In this document: positions 41,354 through 49,908 of the stretch, one piece after another
Layout: each line of letters begins with the position of its first letter
How positions within the stretch are numbered: position 1 is the first letter of the stretch
Source: Gordonia phthalatica
GTDB taxonomy: Bacteria; Actinomycetota; Actinomycetes; Mycobacteriales; Mycobacteriaceae
DNA length: 64,000 bases
Direction of reading: 5' to 3'
Assembly: GCF_001305675.1 (NCBI RefSeq)
Contig: NZ_CP011853.1
Coordinates: forward strand, 682,001 to 746,000
Translations under genes and position numbers: made by a program
The notes under the pieces: generated by a model
What the model saw: the letters and a program-made list of their open reading frames with translations, nothing else
Databases searched by the model: none
What the model was told of the DNA's origin: nothing

Positions 41354-42243
41354 ATGATTTCGATGGAACCGGACGGGCGTCTGGTGCGTCTAATTGTTGT
41401 GGGGGATACGGGAGAAGTCGCACAGTTCCTGGCGGATCATGACGGCGTCATCACGACGAAAGAGGCGTTGGCGTGCGGTTTGAGTCCGGCGCGGATCCGA
41501 GGCCGGGTGAACCGTGGCGAGTGGATCAGATTGGCGCACGGTCTTATGCGGTCCGCTTCTCATGAATTCAGCGAGAGGGCGATGGTGCGAGCAGTTGTTC
41601 TCGCGCACAACGGCATTGCCGACAGTACGACGGCCGCATGGTGGTTCGGAATGTTGTCAGAGCTGCCGGTGCCATTGACGCTGTCGTGTACGGGGAAGCC
41701 GTCGGTGGTCGACTGGCCGGTCGAGGTCCGAGTCAGTCGCCGTGGGCTCCGCGCGGACTGGGTGACCGAAGAACGCGGGCTGGCGGTGACGACGAAGCCG
41801 CTGACCGCGCTGATCGCGGCCGTGGAGCTCCCCGAAGGGACGACCTTCCTCGACCGCATGCTGCAGACCGGTCAGGTCGAGCTTCGAGACCTGCAGAAGG
41901 CTGTCGAGAGTGCGGCGGGAATGATGTCGATCAGCCCGTAGAAGTTCCAGCTCCAGTCACGTGGTCTCGACCGACGCCTCGGCTTCAGGCCTCGGAAGTC
42001 GGCTCGACCTGTCGCTCCGCTCCATTCGCCTGGCCGGAATACGGGGTCGTCGTCGAGATCTCCGGATGGGTCTACCACCGCGACTCGCGTCGTCACGGCA
42101 ACGACCTCGCGAAGGCGAACTACTTGCAAGAGATCAAATGGTCCGAGCTGCAGTACGACTGGCACATGCTCAACGGTGACGGCGCCGCCTGCATGCAGCA
42201 GGTCATCGACAAGCTCAATTCACGGGGTGCAACCGGAATGTGA
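41354..42243 (+). pseudogene. Decayed AbiEi/DUF559-like gene
   Basis: An N-terminal part (41354-41941) reads as an AbiEi-type antitoxin domain: LADHDGVITTKEALACGL, a winged helix, and a beta domain with LTLSCTGKPSV. It then hits a stop. A C-terminal part in another frame (about 42022-42243, ending IDKLNSRGATGM) carries the Vsr/DUF559-like FAWPEYGVVVEISGWVYHRD and LQYDWHML. Intact relatives join these halves with a ~45-residue linker. Here the 65-bp repeat E2 sits at the junction and the linker is missing, so the gene is broken by deletion plus element. Intact proteins of this type are chromosomal type IV toxin-antitoxin-like or nuclease-like. Confidence 0.8.
41956..42020 (-). repeat. 65-bp dispersed repeat, copy E2 (in the decayed gene)
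   Basis: On the reverse strand this is 61/65 identical to E1 at 14299-14363; only the loop between GGCC/CCGG-type arms (3 changes) and one arm position differ. It begins 15 bp after the stop of the N-terminal fragment and ends just before the coding sequence for FAWPE of the C-terminal fragment. Confidence 0.85.
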
Positions 42244-42255
42244 GGCACGGCGGAG

Positions 42256-42304
42256 GACTTGCGTAAGAATTCGTCGACTGGGGGTACATTTCCATACGCA
42301 AATC
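42256..42304. repeat. Hairpin repeat, TGCGTA/TACGCA family, copy 3
   Basis: GACTTGCGTA (42256-42265) and TACGCAAATC (42295-42304) pair at 9 of 10 positions with a longer loop. It begins 13 bp after the stop of the decayed AbiEi-like gene. Together with copy 2 it brackets that gene in the same orientation. The rest of the 42244-42490 gap shows no supported gene. Confidence 0.8.
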
Positions 42305-42490
42305 GCGATGGGCGCCGTCGTGAGAGGAACGGCCGAGACGACGGGTCAGCCTGTCTGCGAGGCTGAGGCCGCGAAGGTCGCTCCGAAGGCGATGACCGCG
42401 ACGTGCAGGGCGAGGCAGGTCCTCGCGACGGGGGTACGTTGCTCCATCCAACGGCGGACTCCCGATCCGGCGAGTAATGCGGCGCACCGC

Positions 42491-44206
42491 TCATCGCAGC
42501 CCCGCCAACGCCGCGCGGACGTCCTCCCCGGTGATCGTCATGAGCGCAGCGTCGCTGAGTTCGCCGAGGTCGGCGTCGAGGGCGAGCCGGAGTTCGCGTT
42601 CCTCCTCGGCAGCCTCGATCAGGTTGCGCACGTAGCGGCCGTTGCCGGCGAGGTCGGACGCGCGGCGGCCGCCGTCGACGTCGTCGTACAGCTCGGTGAA
42701 GGCGTCCTCGAGGACCTCGGCCGCGTCGGCGGATAGGCGTGCGTCCCGGCGCTGGGCCATCGTCTCGGCGATCCGGATCAGTTCGCTCGGCGTGTACGAC
42801 TCGAAGCGGATCCGGCGCGCGAACCGGGAGGCCAGTCCTTCGTTGGCGGCGAGGAGGCGGTCGATCTCGTCGTCGTAGCCGGCGATGATGACGACGAGCC
42901 GGTCGCGGTCGTTCTCCATCCGGGCCAGGAGGGTGTCGACGGCCTCGCGGCCGAAGGCGTCGCCGCCGGACAGTCCCTCCTGAATGAGCGTGTAGGCCTC
43001 GTCGATCAGCAGAACGCCGTCAAGGGCGGAATCGAGGACCGCGGAAGTCTTGGGCGCCGTGGATCCGAGGTGTTGGCCGACGAGGTCGCGGCGGCTCACC
43101 TCGACCACGGTGTCGGACTTCAGGAGCCCGAGCGCGCAGTAGAGGCGGGCGACGAGTCGCGCGACGGTGGTCTTGCCGGTTCCCGGCGGCCCGGTGAACG
43201 CGAGGTGCAGGCTGCGCGACTGTGTCCGCAGTCCCTTCTCGGCGCGGACCTGCGCGAGCGTGGCCGTGGCGCGCAGCCGTTCCACCTGCTCCTTCACAGC
43301 GCCGAGTCCGATCTGCGCGGACAACTCGTCGGTCACAGCGCGGACCGCGTCGTCGTCGGGCTGCGCGGTCGGAGGAGCAGAGGGTTCGGGGTCGTCGGCA
43401 TCGACCGCCAGCCGGTAGGCGGGATTCGCGAGCGCTCGCTGCGCCTCCGACAGCCGCGGGTCCAGCGCGAAGGCTTCCTCCAGGCACGATCGGGCCGCCT
43501 CCTCGTCGCCCCGCGTGCGCAGCGCCATCCCGATCAGGAACAGCGCCTGGGGTCGAGCATTCTCGAGCGCAGAGTTGCGGACCGACTCCAGTCGACGGAG
43601 ACCTTCGTCGAACAGACCGAGGTGGACGCATGCGGTGCCGGCGAGGAAATCGGTGGCGGCGCGCAGGACATCGTCGGGCCACGTGATGGATCCGACGACG
43701 TCGAGGACCACCCGCCAGTCCTGCTCCCGGAGCGACACCAGTGCGCGGCAGAAGACGACCGACGGGTCGGCCGAGGCGCCGAGCTGGTCCAACACGTCGA
43801 CGGCGCCGACCGGGTCGCCGCCGACGAGCAAGGATGCGGCATACGCGGCGGCCGCGTCGACGGGACCGGTGATCGGCAGATCGATGAACATGCCGGTCGG
43901 CAGATGTCCCGCAAGGTAGCCGGGCGGGATCCCGAGGCGACGCTGGTCGACGCCGATGCTCGCCCGAGCGCGATAGAGGCCCAGCAGGCTGGGCCCGGAC
44001 CGATCGCCTGCCGCCACCCGACCGAGCCAGGCGTCGCCCATCCCGGGTGCGATCTCCGAGGCCCGGACGAAGGCCCTCAGCGCCCGGTCGCGGTCGGGTG
44101 GCACGTCGCTGACCAGGACGCCGAGGGCGCTGAGCCCAGCCGTGAAGTACTCTCGAGCCGTCGGCGCCACGGCCGTCCCGCGCGCACCCGAATTACTGAC
44201 ATTCAT
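42491..44206 (-). CDS. eccA: EccA-type AAA+ ATPase of type VII secretion
   Basis: 571 aa. The N-terminal ~270 residues are TPR-like helical repeats, followed by a CbxX/CfqX-type AAA+ domain. Walker A is GPPGTGKTT (339-347) and Walker B VLLIDEAY (398-405), then SLSGGDAFGREAVD-type and FARRIRFESYTPSEL sensor regions. EccA helps deliver ESX substrates and is normally encoded inside an ESX locus. No EccB-E, EsxA/B or PE/PPE genes are present around it, so it stands alone. ATG 44206 behind AGGGGGATC. Confidence 0.9.
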   Translation of the reverse strand: MNVSNSGARGTAVAPTAREYFTAGLSALGVLVSDVPPDRDRALRAFVRASEIAPGMGDAWLGRVAAGDRSGPSLLGLYRARASIGVDQRRLGIPPGYLAGHLPTGMFIDLPITGPVDAAAAYAASLLVGGDPVGAVDVLDQLGASADPSVVFCRALVSLREQDWRVVLDVVGSITWPDDVLRAATDFLAGTACVHLGLFDEGLRRLESVRNSALENARPQALFLIGMALRTRGDEEAARSCLEEAFALDPRLSEAQRALANPAYRLAVDADDPEPSAPPTAQPDDDAVRAVTDELSAQIGLGAVKEQVERLRATATLAQVRAEKGLRTQSRSLHLAFTGPPGTGKTTVARLVARLYCALGLLKSDTVVEVSRRDLVGQHLGSTAPKTSAVLDSALDGVLLIDEAYTLIQEGLSGGDAFGREAVDTLLARMENDRDRLVVIIAGYDDEIDRLLAANEGLASRFARRIRFESYTPSELIRIAETMAQRRDARLSADAAEVLEDAFTELYDDVDGGRRASDLAGNGRYVRNLIEAAEEERELRLALDADLGELSDAALMTITGEDVRAALAGLR

Positions 44207-44337
44207 CGTGATCCCCCTGAAACGCCTGCCGGTGTTTCGACCCTAGCGGGTACCGCATCGCATCACGTCGAAATCGGGCGAAGCGGGCGGCGGTGCAGCT
44301 CACCTGGCCGAATTCTCGGGCACCGGTCGCGCTGACA

Positions 44338-44343
44338 TAGACT
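44338..44343 (+). promoter_or_regulatory. purL -10 box (leaderless start)
   Basis: TAGACT lies exactly 7 bases before the GTG start of purL, and no Shine-Dalgarno sequence is present. This is the arrangement of leaderless actinobacterial transcripts, where transcription begins at the start codon. The same TAGACT + 7 nt arrangement precedes ygfZ. Confidence 0.6.
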
Positions 44344-44350
44344 GTCTGGC

Positions 44351-46630
44351 GTGAGCGCCCAGGTCGATACCGTTTCCCACGCCGCCGATACCCCCGAGCT
44401 TCCGCAGCCCTATGCGGAACTCGGCCTCAAGGACGACGAATACGCCCGGATTCGCGAGATCCTGGGCCGTCGCCCCACCGACGCCGAACTGGCGATGTAC
44501 TCGGTGATGTGGTCCGAGCACTGCAGCTACAAGTCGTCGAAGGTGCACCTGCGCTACTTCGGTGAGACCACCACCGACGAGATGCGCGCGGGCATGCTCG
44601 CGGGCATCGGCGAGAACGCCGGCGTCGTCGACGTGGGCGACGGCTGGGCCGTGACCTTCAAGGTGGAATCGCACAACCATCCGAGCTACGTGGAGCCCTA
44701 CCAGGGCGCCGCGACCGGCGTCGGCGGCATCGTCCGCGACATCATGGCGATGGGTGCCCGCCCGATCGCAGTCATGGACCAGCTGCGCTTCGGCGCGGCC
44801 GACCACCCCGACACCCGTCGCGTGGTCGACGGCGTGGTCCGCGGCGTCGGCGGCTACGGCAACTCCCTCGGCCTGCCGAACGTCGGCGGCGAGACCGTCT
44901 TCGACGCCAGCTACCAGGGCAACCCCCTCGTGAACGCACTGTGCGCCGGCGTCCTCCGCGTCGAGGACCTGCACCTGGCGTTCGCGTCCGGCGCGGGAAA
45001 CAAGATCATCCTGTTCGGCGCCCGCACCGGCCTCGACGGCATCGGTGGCGTCTCGGTCCTCGCGTCGGAGACCTTCGACGACGACGGCGGCCCCAGCCGC
45101 AAGAAGTTGCCGAGCGTCCAGGTGGGCGACCCGTTCACCGAGAAGGTGCTCATCGAGTGCTGCCTCGACCTCTACAAGGCGGGCATCGTCGTCGGCATCC
45201 AGGACCTGGGCGGCGCTGGCCTCTCGTGCGCCACCAGCGAGCTCGCGGCAGCGGGCGACGGCGGCATGCACATCGAGCTCGAGAAGGTGCCGATGCGCGC
45301 CGAGGGCATGACGCCCGCGGAGGTGCTCTCGTCGGAGTCGCAGGAGCGCATGTGCGCCGTCGTGAAGCCCGAGAACGTCGACGAGTTCATGGCCGTCTGC
45401 CGTAAGTGGGACGTCCTCGCCACCGTCATCGGTGAGGTCACCGACGGCGAGAACCTCGAGGTCACCTGGCACGGCGACACCGTCGTCGACGTTCCGCCGA
45501 AGACCGTCGCGCTGGAGGGTCCGGTCTACAACCGCCCCGTCGAGCGCCCGGACTGGCAGGACGAGGTCATCGCCTCCACCACCGCGGGCCTGAAGCGGCC
45601 GGAGACCTCCGACGAACTGCGCGAGACCTTCTTGAAGCTGCTCGCCAGCCCCGCGCTGTGCAGCCGCAAGTTCATCACCGAGCAGTACGACCGCTACGTC
45701 CGCGGCAACACGGTGCTCGCGGAGAACGCGGACTCCGGCGTCATCCGGATCGACGAGGAGACCGGCCGCGGCATCGCGATCGCCACCGACACCTCCGGCC
45801 GCTACGCGTTCTTGGACCCGTACACGGGCGCGCAGCTCGCGCTCGCCGAGGCCTACCGCAACGTGTCGGTCACCGGCGCCACCCCGCGCGCCGTCTCGAA
45901 CTGTCTCAACTTCGGTTCGCCCGAGGACCCGGCCGTCATGTGGCAGTTCAGCCAGGCCGTCCGCGGCCTCGCCGACGGCTGCGCGCAGCTCGGCATCCCG
46001 GTCACCGGCGGCAACGTCAGCTTCTACAACCAGACCGGATCCACCGCGATCCTGCCGACGCCGGTCGTGGCCGTCCTCGGTGTGATCGACGACGTTCGCC
46101 GCCGTACGCCCACCGACATCGGCACCGAGCCCGGTGAGACGCTGATCCTCCTCGGCGACACCCGCGACGAGTTCGACGGCTCGATCTGGGCCCAGGTGGA
46201 GCACGACCACCTCGGCGGCGTGCCGCCGAAGGTCGACCTGGAGCGCGAGCGCCTGCTCGGCGAGATCCTGGTCGCGGCGTCGCGCGACGGCATGGTCTCG
46301 GCGGCGCACGACCTCTCCGAGGGCGGTCTCATCCAGGCCGTCGCGGAGGCCGCGCTCGCCGGCGAGACCGGCTGCCGGATCATCCTCCCGAAGGATGCCG
46401 ATCCGTTCGTCACCCTGTTCTCCGAGTCCACCGGCCGCGTCCTCGTCGCCGTTCCGCGGACCGAGGAGTCGCGCTTCTCGTCGATGCTCGACGCCCGCGG
46501 TCTCCCGTGGACGCGCATCGGCGTCGTCGACCAGGGCAGCGACGCGGTGGAGGTCCAGGGCCACTTCGAGGTGAAGCTCGACGAACTGCGCGAGGTGCAC
46601 GAGGGCACGCTGCCGACCCTGTTCGGCTGA
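44351..46630 (+). CDS. purL: Phosphoribosylformylglycinamidine synthase II PurL
   Basis: 759 aa, catalysing the ATP- and glutamine-dependent fourth step of purine synthesis with PurQ and PurS. MYSVMWSEHCSYKSSKVHL, KVESHNHPSYVEPYQGAATG and IQDLGGAGLSCATSELA are PurL motifs (AIR synthase fold repeated twice). GTG start chosen because the family N-terminus begins here. In M. tuberculosis purL is at the beginning of the same regional order (Rv0803). A terminator hairpin follows directly. Confidence 0.97.
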   Translation: MSAQVDTVSHAADTPELPQPYAELGLKDDEYARIREILGRRPTDAELAMYSVMWSEHCSYKSSKVHLRYFGETTTDEMRAGMLAGIGENAGVVDVGDGWAVTFKVESHNHPSYVEPYQGAATGVGGIVRDIMAMGARPIAVMDQLRFGAADHPDTRRVVDGVVRGVGGYGNSLGLPNVGGETVFDASYQGNPLVNALCAGVLRVEDLHLAFASGAGNKIILFGARTGLDGIGGVSVLASETFDDDGGPSRKKLPSVQVGDPFTEKVLIECCLDLYKAGIVVGIQDLGGAGLSCATSELAAAGDGGMHIELEKVPMRAEGMTPAEVLSSESQERMCAVVKPENVDEFMAVCRKWDVLATVIGEVTDGENLEVTWHGDTVVDVPPKTVALEGPVYNRPVERPDWQDEVIASTTAGLKRPETSDELRETFLKLLASPALCSRKFITEQYDRYVRGNTVLAENADSGVIRIDEETGRGIAIATDTSGRYAFLDPYTGAQLALAEAYRNVSVTGATPRAVSNCLNFGSPEDPAVMWQFSQAVRGLADGCAQLGIPVTGGNVSFYNQTGSTAILPTPVVAVLGVIDDVRRRTPTDIGTEPGETLILLGDTRDEFDGSIWAQVEHDHLGGVPPKVDLERERLLGEILVAASRDGMVSAAHDLSEGGLIQAVAEAALAGETGCRIILPKDADPFVTLFSESTGRVLVAVPRTEESRFSSMLDARGLPWTRIGVVDQGSDAVEVQGHFEVKLDELREVHEGTLPTLFG

Positions 46631-46653
46631 GATTTTTGAGCGAGCACGAACCG

Positions 46654-46691
46654 ACGGCGGCGGTGACGCGGAGAACTCCGCGCGCCGCCGT
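46654..46691 (+). terminator. Terminator-like hairpin after purL
   Basis: ACGGCGGCG (46654-46662) pairs with CGCCGCCGT (46683-46691), and an inner CGCGGA-gaac-TCCGCG (46667-46682) continues the stem with a 4-nt bulge. It stands 24 bp after the purL stop and precedes the next gene, but has no clear T-tract. Confidence 0.65.
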
Positions 46692-46704
46692 TCGTCATTC
46701 CTCG

Positions 46705-48402
46705 ATGCGGATGGGATCGGCCGTCACCCGCATCATGCGCATCCTGCGGGTGGATCCGCCGGGGCTGGTGATCGGCACCCTGTTCTACATGTGGTCGCTG
46801 ACCCCATCGCTCCTGCCGCGGCACTGGGCGTTTCAGGGCCTGATCGGCGGCATCACCGCCGCCACCGGCTATCTGGTCGGCGTGATCCTCGCGGCGATGG
46901 CCCGGCGCTGGCTGCTGCCGCAGCTGTCGTGGTGGCCGCTGCCGATCAAGGTCCGTCGCCTCATCCGAATCGGGCTGCCGCCGGCGTGCCTCGCCGCCTC
47001 GCTGATCACCCTGCTCTTCGCGGTCCGCTGGCAGACGGAGATCGCCGATCTGATGGGGGCCGACGCGCCGTCGTACCTCGGCTATCTGCGTGCGCCCGTG
47101 CTGTCGGCGGTCATCGCCGTCGCGATCGTCGGGACCTTCCGGATCCTCCGCGACATCGTCGGATTCGTCGCGCGCAAGCTGAACCGCGTCTTCCGGATCC
47201 CGAAGCGTGTCGCGGGTGTGCTGTCGCTGATCCTGATGCTGGTGGTGGTCTACGGCGTCATCGACGGCATCGCGATCCGCGGCAGCTATGCGGCGATGAA
47301 CGCGATCTTCAGCGTGCAGAACGACAACACGCGCGACGGCGCCGAGAAGCCGACGCTGCCGGAGAAGTCGGGCAGCCCGGCGTCGCTGGTCCCGTGGGAC
47401 AGCCTGGGTTTCGAGGGCCGCAACTTCGTGTCGGGCGGGGTCCGCGCCGATCGGCTCGCCGCGTTCAACGGCCGCCCCGCGAAGGAACCGATCCGCGTCT
47501 ACGCGGGCATCGAGTCGGCCGACGGCGTGGACGCGCAGATGACGCTGATCGTCAACGAGTTGGAGCGGACCGGAGCCTTCGAGCGATCCACCCTCGTCAT
47601 CATTCCGACCACCGGCACCGGTTGGGTGAACCCGACCGCGTCGCAGACCTTCGAACTGGTCGCCAACGGCGACAGCGCGCTGGTGGCCGCGCAGTACTCG
47701 TACCTGCCGAGCTGGGTGTCGTTTCTCGCCGACAAGGAGAAGGCCGCCGAGGCGGGGCGTCGGCTGGTCGACGCGGTCCATGACCGGTGGCTCACGAAAC
47801 CGGCCGATCATCGACCGAAACTGTTCGTCTACGGCGAGAGCCTCGGTACGCAGGCGGGGGAGGGTGCGTTCGACGACCTGAACGCCATCCGCTCCACCGT
47901 CGACGGCGTGCTCTGGGTGGGGCCGCCGAACTCGAATCGACTGTGGCACACCCTCGTTGAACGTCGCGACCCCGGCACGCCGGAGGCCGAACCGACGTAT
48001 GCGAACGGTCTCGTCGTTCGTTTCGCGAACGACGCCGAGGGCATCCGGCGGAATCCGGACGAGTGGATGTCGCCGCGCGTGCTGTACATCCAGCACCGGT
48101 CCGACCCGGTGGTCTGGTGGTCGCCGGATCTGCTGCTGCGCAAACCCGACTGGCTGTCGGAGCAGGCGGGCGGCGACCGCGCGCGGGCCATGCGCTGGTA
48201 TCCCATCGTCACGTTCTGGCAGGTCAGCGCCGACCTCGGCAATGCGGCGGGCGTTCCCGACGGGCACGGGCACAACTACGGGACGGTGATCCTCGACGGC
48301 TGGATCGCCGTGACGCAGCCCGCGGGGTGGACCGACGCCGACACCGCGCGCATCCGGAACGCTCTCGCGGCGCTGCGCGGGTACGACGGTCCGGAGAAGT
48401 AG
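46705..48402 (+). CDS. Integral-membrane alpha/beta-hydrolase (Abhydrolase_9 type)
   Basis: About 565 aa. The N-terminal ~200 residues form five or six membrane helices (LVIGTLFYMWSLTPSLLPR, GGITAATGYLVGVILAAMA); the C-terminal part is an outside or inside alpha/beta-hydrolase domain with YGESLGTQAGEGAF as the nucleophile elbow and PDGHGHNYGTVI near the catalytic His. ATG 46705 was chosen since earlier in-frame TTG/GTG codons (46636, 46663) fall within the purL terminator; none has a good ribosome site. Unknown substrate, possibly a cell-envelope lipid. Three bases upstream of the DUF2752 gene. Confidence 0.82.
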   Translation: MRMGSAVTRIMRILRVDPPGLVIGTLFYMWSLTPSLLPRHWAFQGLIGGITAATGYLVGVILAAMARRWLLPQLSWWPLPIKVRRLIRIGLPPACLAASLITLLFAVRWQTEIADLMGADAPSYLGYLRAPVLSAVIAVAIVGTFRILRDIVGFVARKLNRVFRIPKRVAGVLSLILMLVVVYGVIDGIAIRGSYAAMNAIFSVQNDNTRDGAEKPTLPEKSGSPASLVPWDSLGFEGRNFVSGGVRADRLAAFNGRPAKEPIRVYAGIESADGVDAQMTLIVNELERTGAFERSTLVIIPTTGTGWVNPTASQTFELVANGDSALVAAQYSYLPSWVSFLADKEKAAEAGRRLVDAVHDRWLTKPADHRPKLFVYGESLGTQAGEGAFDDLNAIRSTVDGVLWVGPPNSNRLWHTLVERRDPGTPEAEPTYANGLVVRFANDAEGIRRNPDEWMSPRVLYIQHRSDPVVWWSPDLLLRKPDWLSEQAGGDRARAMRWYPIVTFWQVSADLGNAAGVPDGHGHNYGTVILDGWIAVTQPAGWTDADTARIRNALAALRGYDGPEK

Positions 48403-48870
48403 GTGAACGCGGAGCCGGATCGAGTGTCGACGGATCAGGTCCCGTGGGGGCATCTGCCGTGGTTCCTCCGGCATCGGATCGTGACGCCGCTGCTCGCGGT
48501 GGTCGGAGTCGCCGTCGTCTGCGCGGTGGTGTGGGTCGGTGATCCGACGACGCCGGGCGGCTTCCTGCCGCCGTGCCCCACCGCGGTGCTCCTGCACCTC
48601 GACTGTCCGGTCTGCGGATCCACACGCATGCTGTACGCGCTGCTGCACGGGGATCTCGGTGCGGCACTGCGCTACAACGCTCTCGGCGTGATGGTGACGG
48701 TGCTGCTGGTGATCGCGTTCGCGACGTACGTGGTCGGGTTGTGGCGCGGGCGACGGATTCGGACGTGGCTGAGCTGGCGATATACCCCGCTCGTGGCGGG
48801 GATCGTCGCGGCGGCGTGGTTCGTGGTCCGCGCCGTTCCGGTGGGGCCGTTCACGGGTCTCGCAGTGTGA
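48403..48870 (+). CDS. DUF2752 membrane protein
   Basis: 155 aa. CPVCGSTRMLYALLHGDL is the DUF2752 signature; three transmembrane helices are visible. GTG start immediately after the TAG of the hydrolase, so it is coupled to it. The CxxCG motif could hold a metal or a disulfide. Function unknown for the family. Confidence 0.88.
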   Translation: MNAEPDRVSTDQVPWGHLPWFLRHRIVTPLLAVVGVAVVCAVVWVGDPTTPGGFLPPCPTAVLLHLDCPVCGSTRMLYALLHGDLGAALRYNALGVMVTVLLVIAFATYVVGLWRGRRIRTWLSWRYTPLVAGIVAAAWFVVRAVPVGPFTGLAV

Positions 48871-48980
48871 TCTCGGCCCTGTGACCGGGGGCTTCGTCGG
48901 TTGATCGGTCTAGGCCGGGCAGGCGAGCCGTCGGCCGCGGCGCTACTGTTCGAGGGTTGGTTCGTTGAGAGGAACGTGGA

Positions 48981-49856
48981 ATGAGCAACCCCTATGGAGT
49001 TCCGGGGCAGGCTCCGGACGGCAGCCAGTACGGTGGGCAGCCGAATCCGGGCCAGCCGCAGTCGGGTGGTCAGTCTCCGCAGGGGCAGCCCCAGTACGGC
49101 CAGCAGCAGTACGGTCAGCCTCAGTACGGGCAGCAGTCGTATGGGCAGCCGCAGTACGGTCAGCAGCCGCAGTATGGTCAGCAGCCGCAGTATGGTCAGC
49201 CGTCGTACGGTCAGCCCCAGTACTCGCAGCCCCAATACGCCCAGCCGCAGTATGCGCAGCCCCAGTACGCCCAACCTCAGTACGCGCAACCGCAGTACGC
49301 CCAACCCCAGTACGGTGCGCCGCAGGCGACCAAAGGCTTCGTCGACATCGCGGGTGTCGGACGCGTCCAGGTCGCCGATCTCACCCAGCGGTTCCTGGCT
49401 CGGCTGATCGACAGCGTCGTCTACAGTCTCGTCCTCGGAGCCATCTTCGGTATCGCCTTCGCGACCGTCCTGGGTTCCGAGCCGGAGTGCACCGTCAGCG
49501 TCGCGGGCACCTACACCTGCTCGGGTGGCCCCAGCAGTGCCGGCCTCGGTGCGATGTTGCTGCTGACTGCTCTGGGCTTCGTCGTCGGCCTCCTCTACGA
49601 GTGGCTCATGGTCGGCCTGACCGGCGCGACCCTCGGCAAGATGGCGATGAAACTCAAGGTGGTCAACGAGACGACCGGTCAACCGATCGGCCTCGACAAG
49701 GCCTTCGTGCGACAGTTGATTCCGTTCGTGGGCAGCTTCCTCTGCTACATCGGGGCGATCATCGTGTACCTGTCGCCGAACTTCGATGACACCGGCCGCA
49801 TGCAGGGCTGGCACGATAAGGCGGCGAACGATCTGGTGATCGTCACACAGCAGTAG
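48981..49856 (+). CDS. RDD membrane protein with a Gln/Tyr-rich repeat tail
   Basis: 291 aa. Residues ~20-112 are low-complexity pentapeptide-like repeats of PQYGQ and PQYAQ, then an RDD domain (~120-285) with FLARLIDSVVYSLVLG, GATLGKMAMKLKVV and WHDKAANDLVIV. The N-terminal repeat is cytoplasm-exposed and would be disordered or condensate-prone. RDD proteins act in ion or membrane stress responses, but the mechanism is not established. Head of a tandem pair with the next gene; ATG behind GAGAGGAACG. Confidence 0.9.
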   Translation: MSNPYGVPGQAPDGSQYGGQPNPGQPQSGGQSPQGQPQYGQQQYGQPQYGQQSYGQPQYGQQPQYGQQPQYGQPSYGQPQYSQPQYAQPQYAQPQYAQPQYAQPQYAQPQYGAPQATKGFVDIAGVGRVQVADLTQRFLARLIDSVVYSLVLGAIFGIAFATVLGSEPECTVSVAGTYTCSGGPSSAGLGAMLLLTALGFVVGLLYEWLMVGLTGATLGKMAMKLKVVNETTGQPIGLDKAFVRQLIPFVGSFLCYIGAIIVYLSPNFDDTGRMQGWHDKAANDLVIVTQQ

Positions 49857-49908
49857 TCAGTGGTCCGCATCGTCTGATGCGGAGATCGCGGCGGGAAGAG
49901 GACGTGGA

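Noticed and set aside
41900..42050. Possible programmed frameshift joining the two AbiEi/DUF559 halves
   Set aside because: A stop codon and a 65-bp repeat separate the halves and about 45 residues of linker are missing, so no shift could restore the normal protein. Decay is simpler.
42346..42447. A 33-codon reverse-strand ORF with a hydrophobic middle (ATG at 42447)
   Set aside because: No ribosome binding site in a convincing position, no recognisable family, and it lies in a gap between a decayed gene and a hairpin repeat. A signal-peptide-like stretch of that length can arise by chance in GC-rich DNA.
46024..48648. An 874-residue reverse frame opposite purL's end, the hydrolase and DUF2752
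   Set aside because: Low-complexity Arg/Glu/His-rich string and no motif; the forward genes are well supported.
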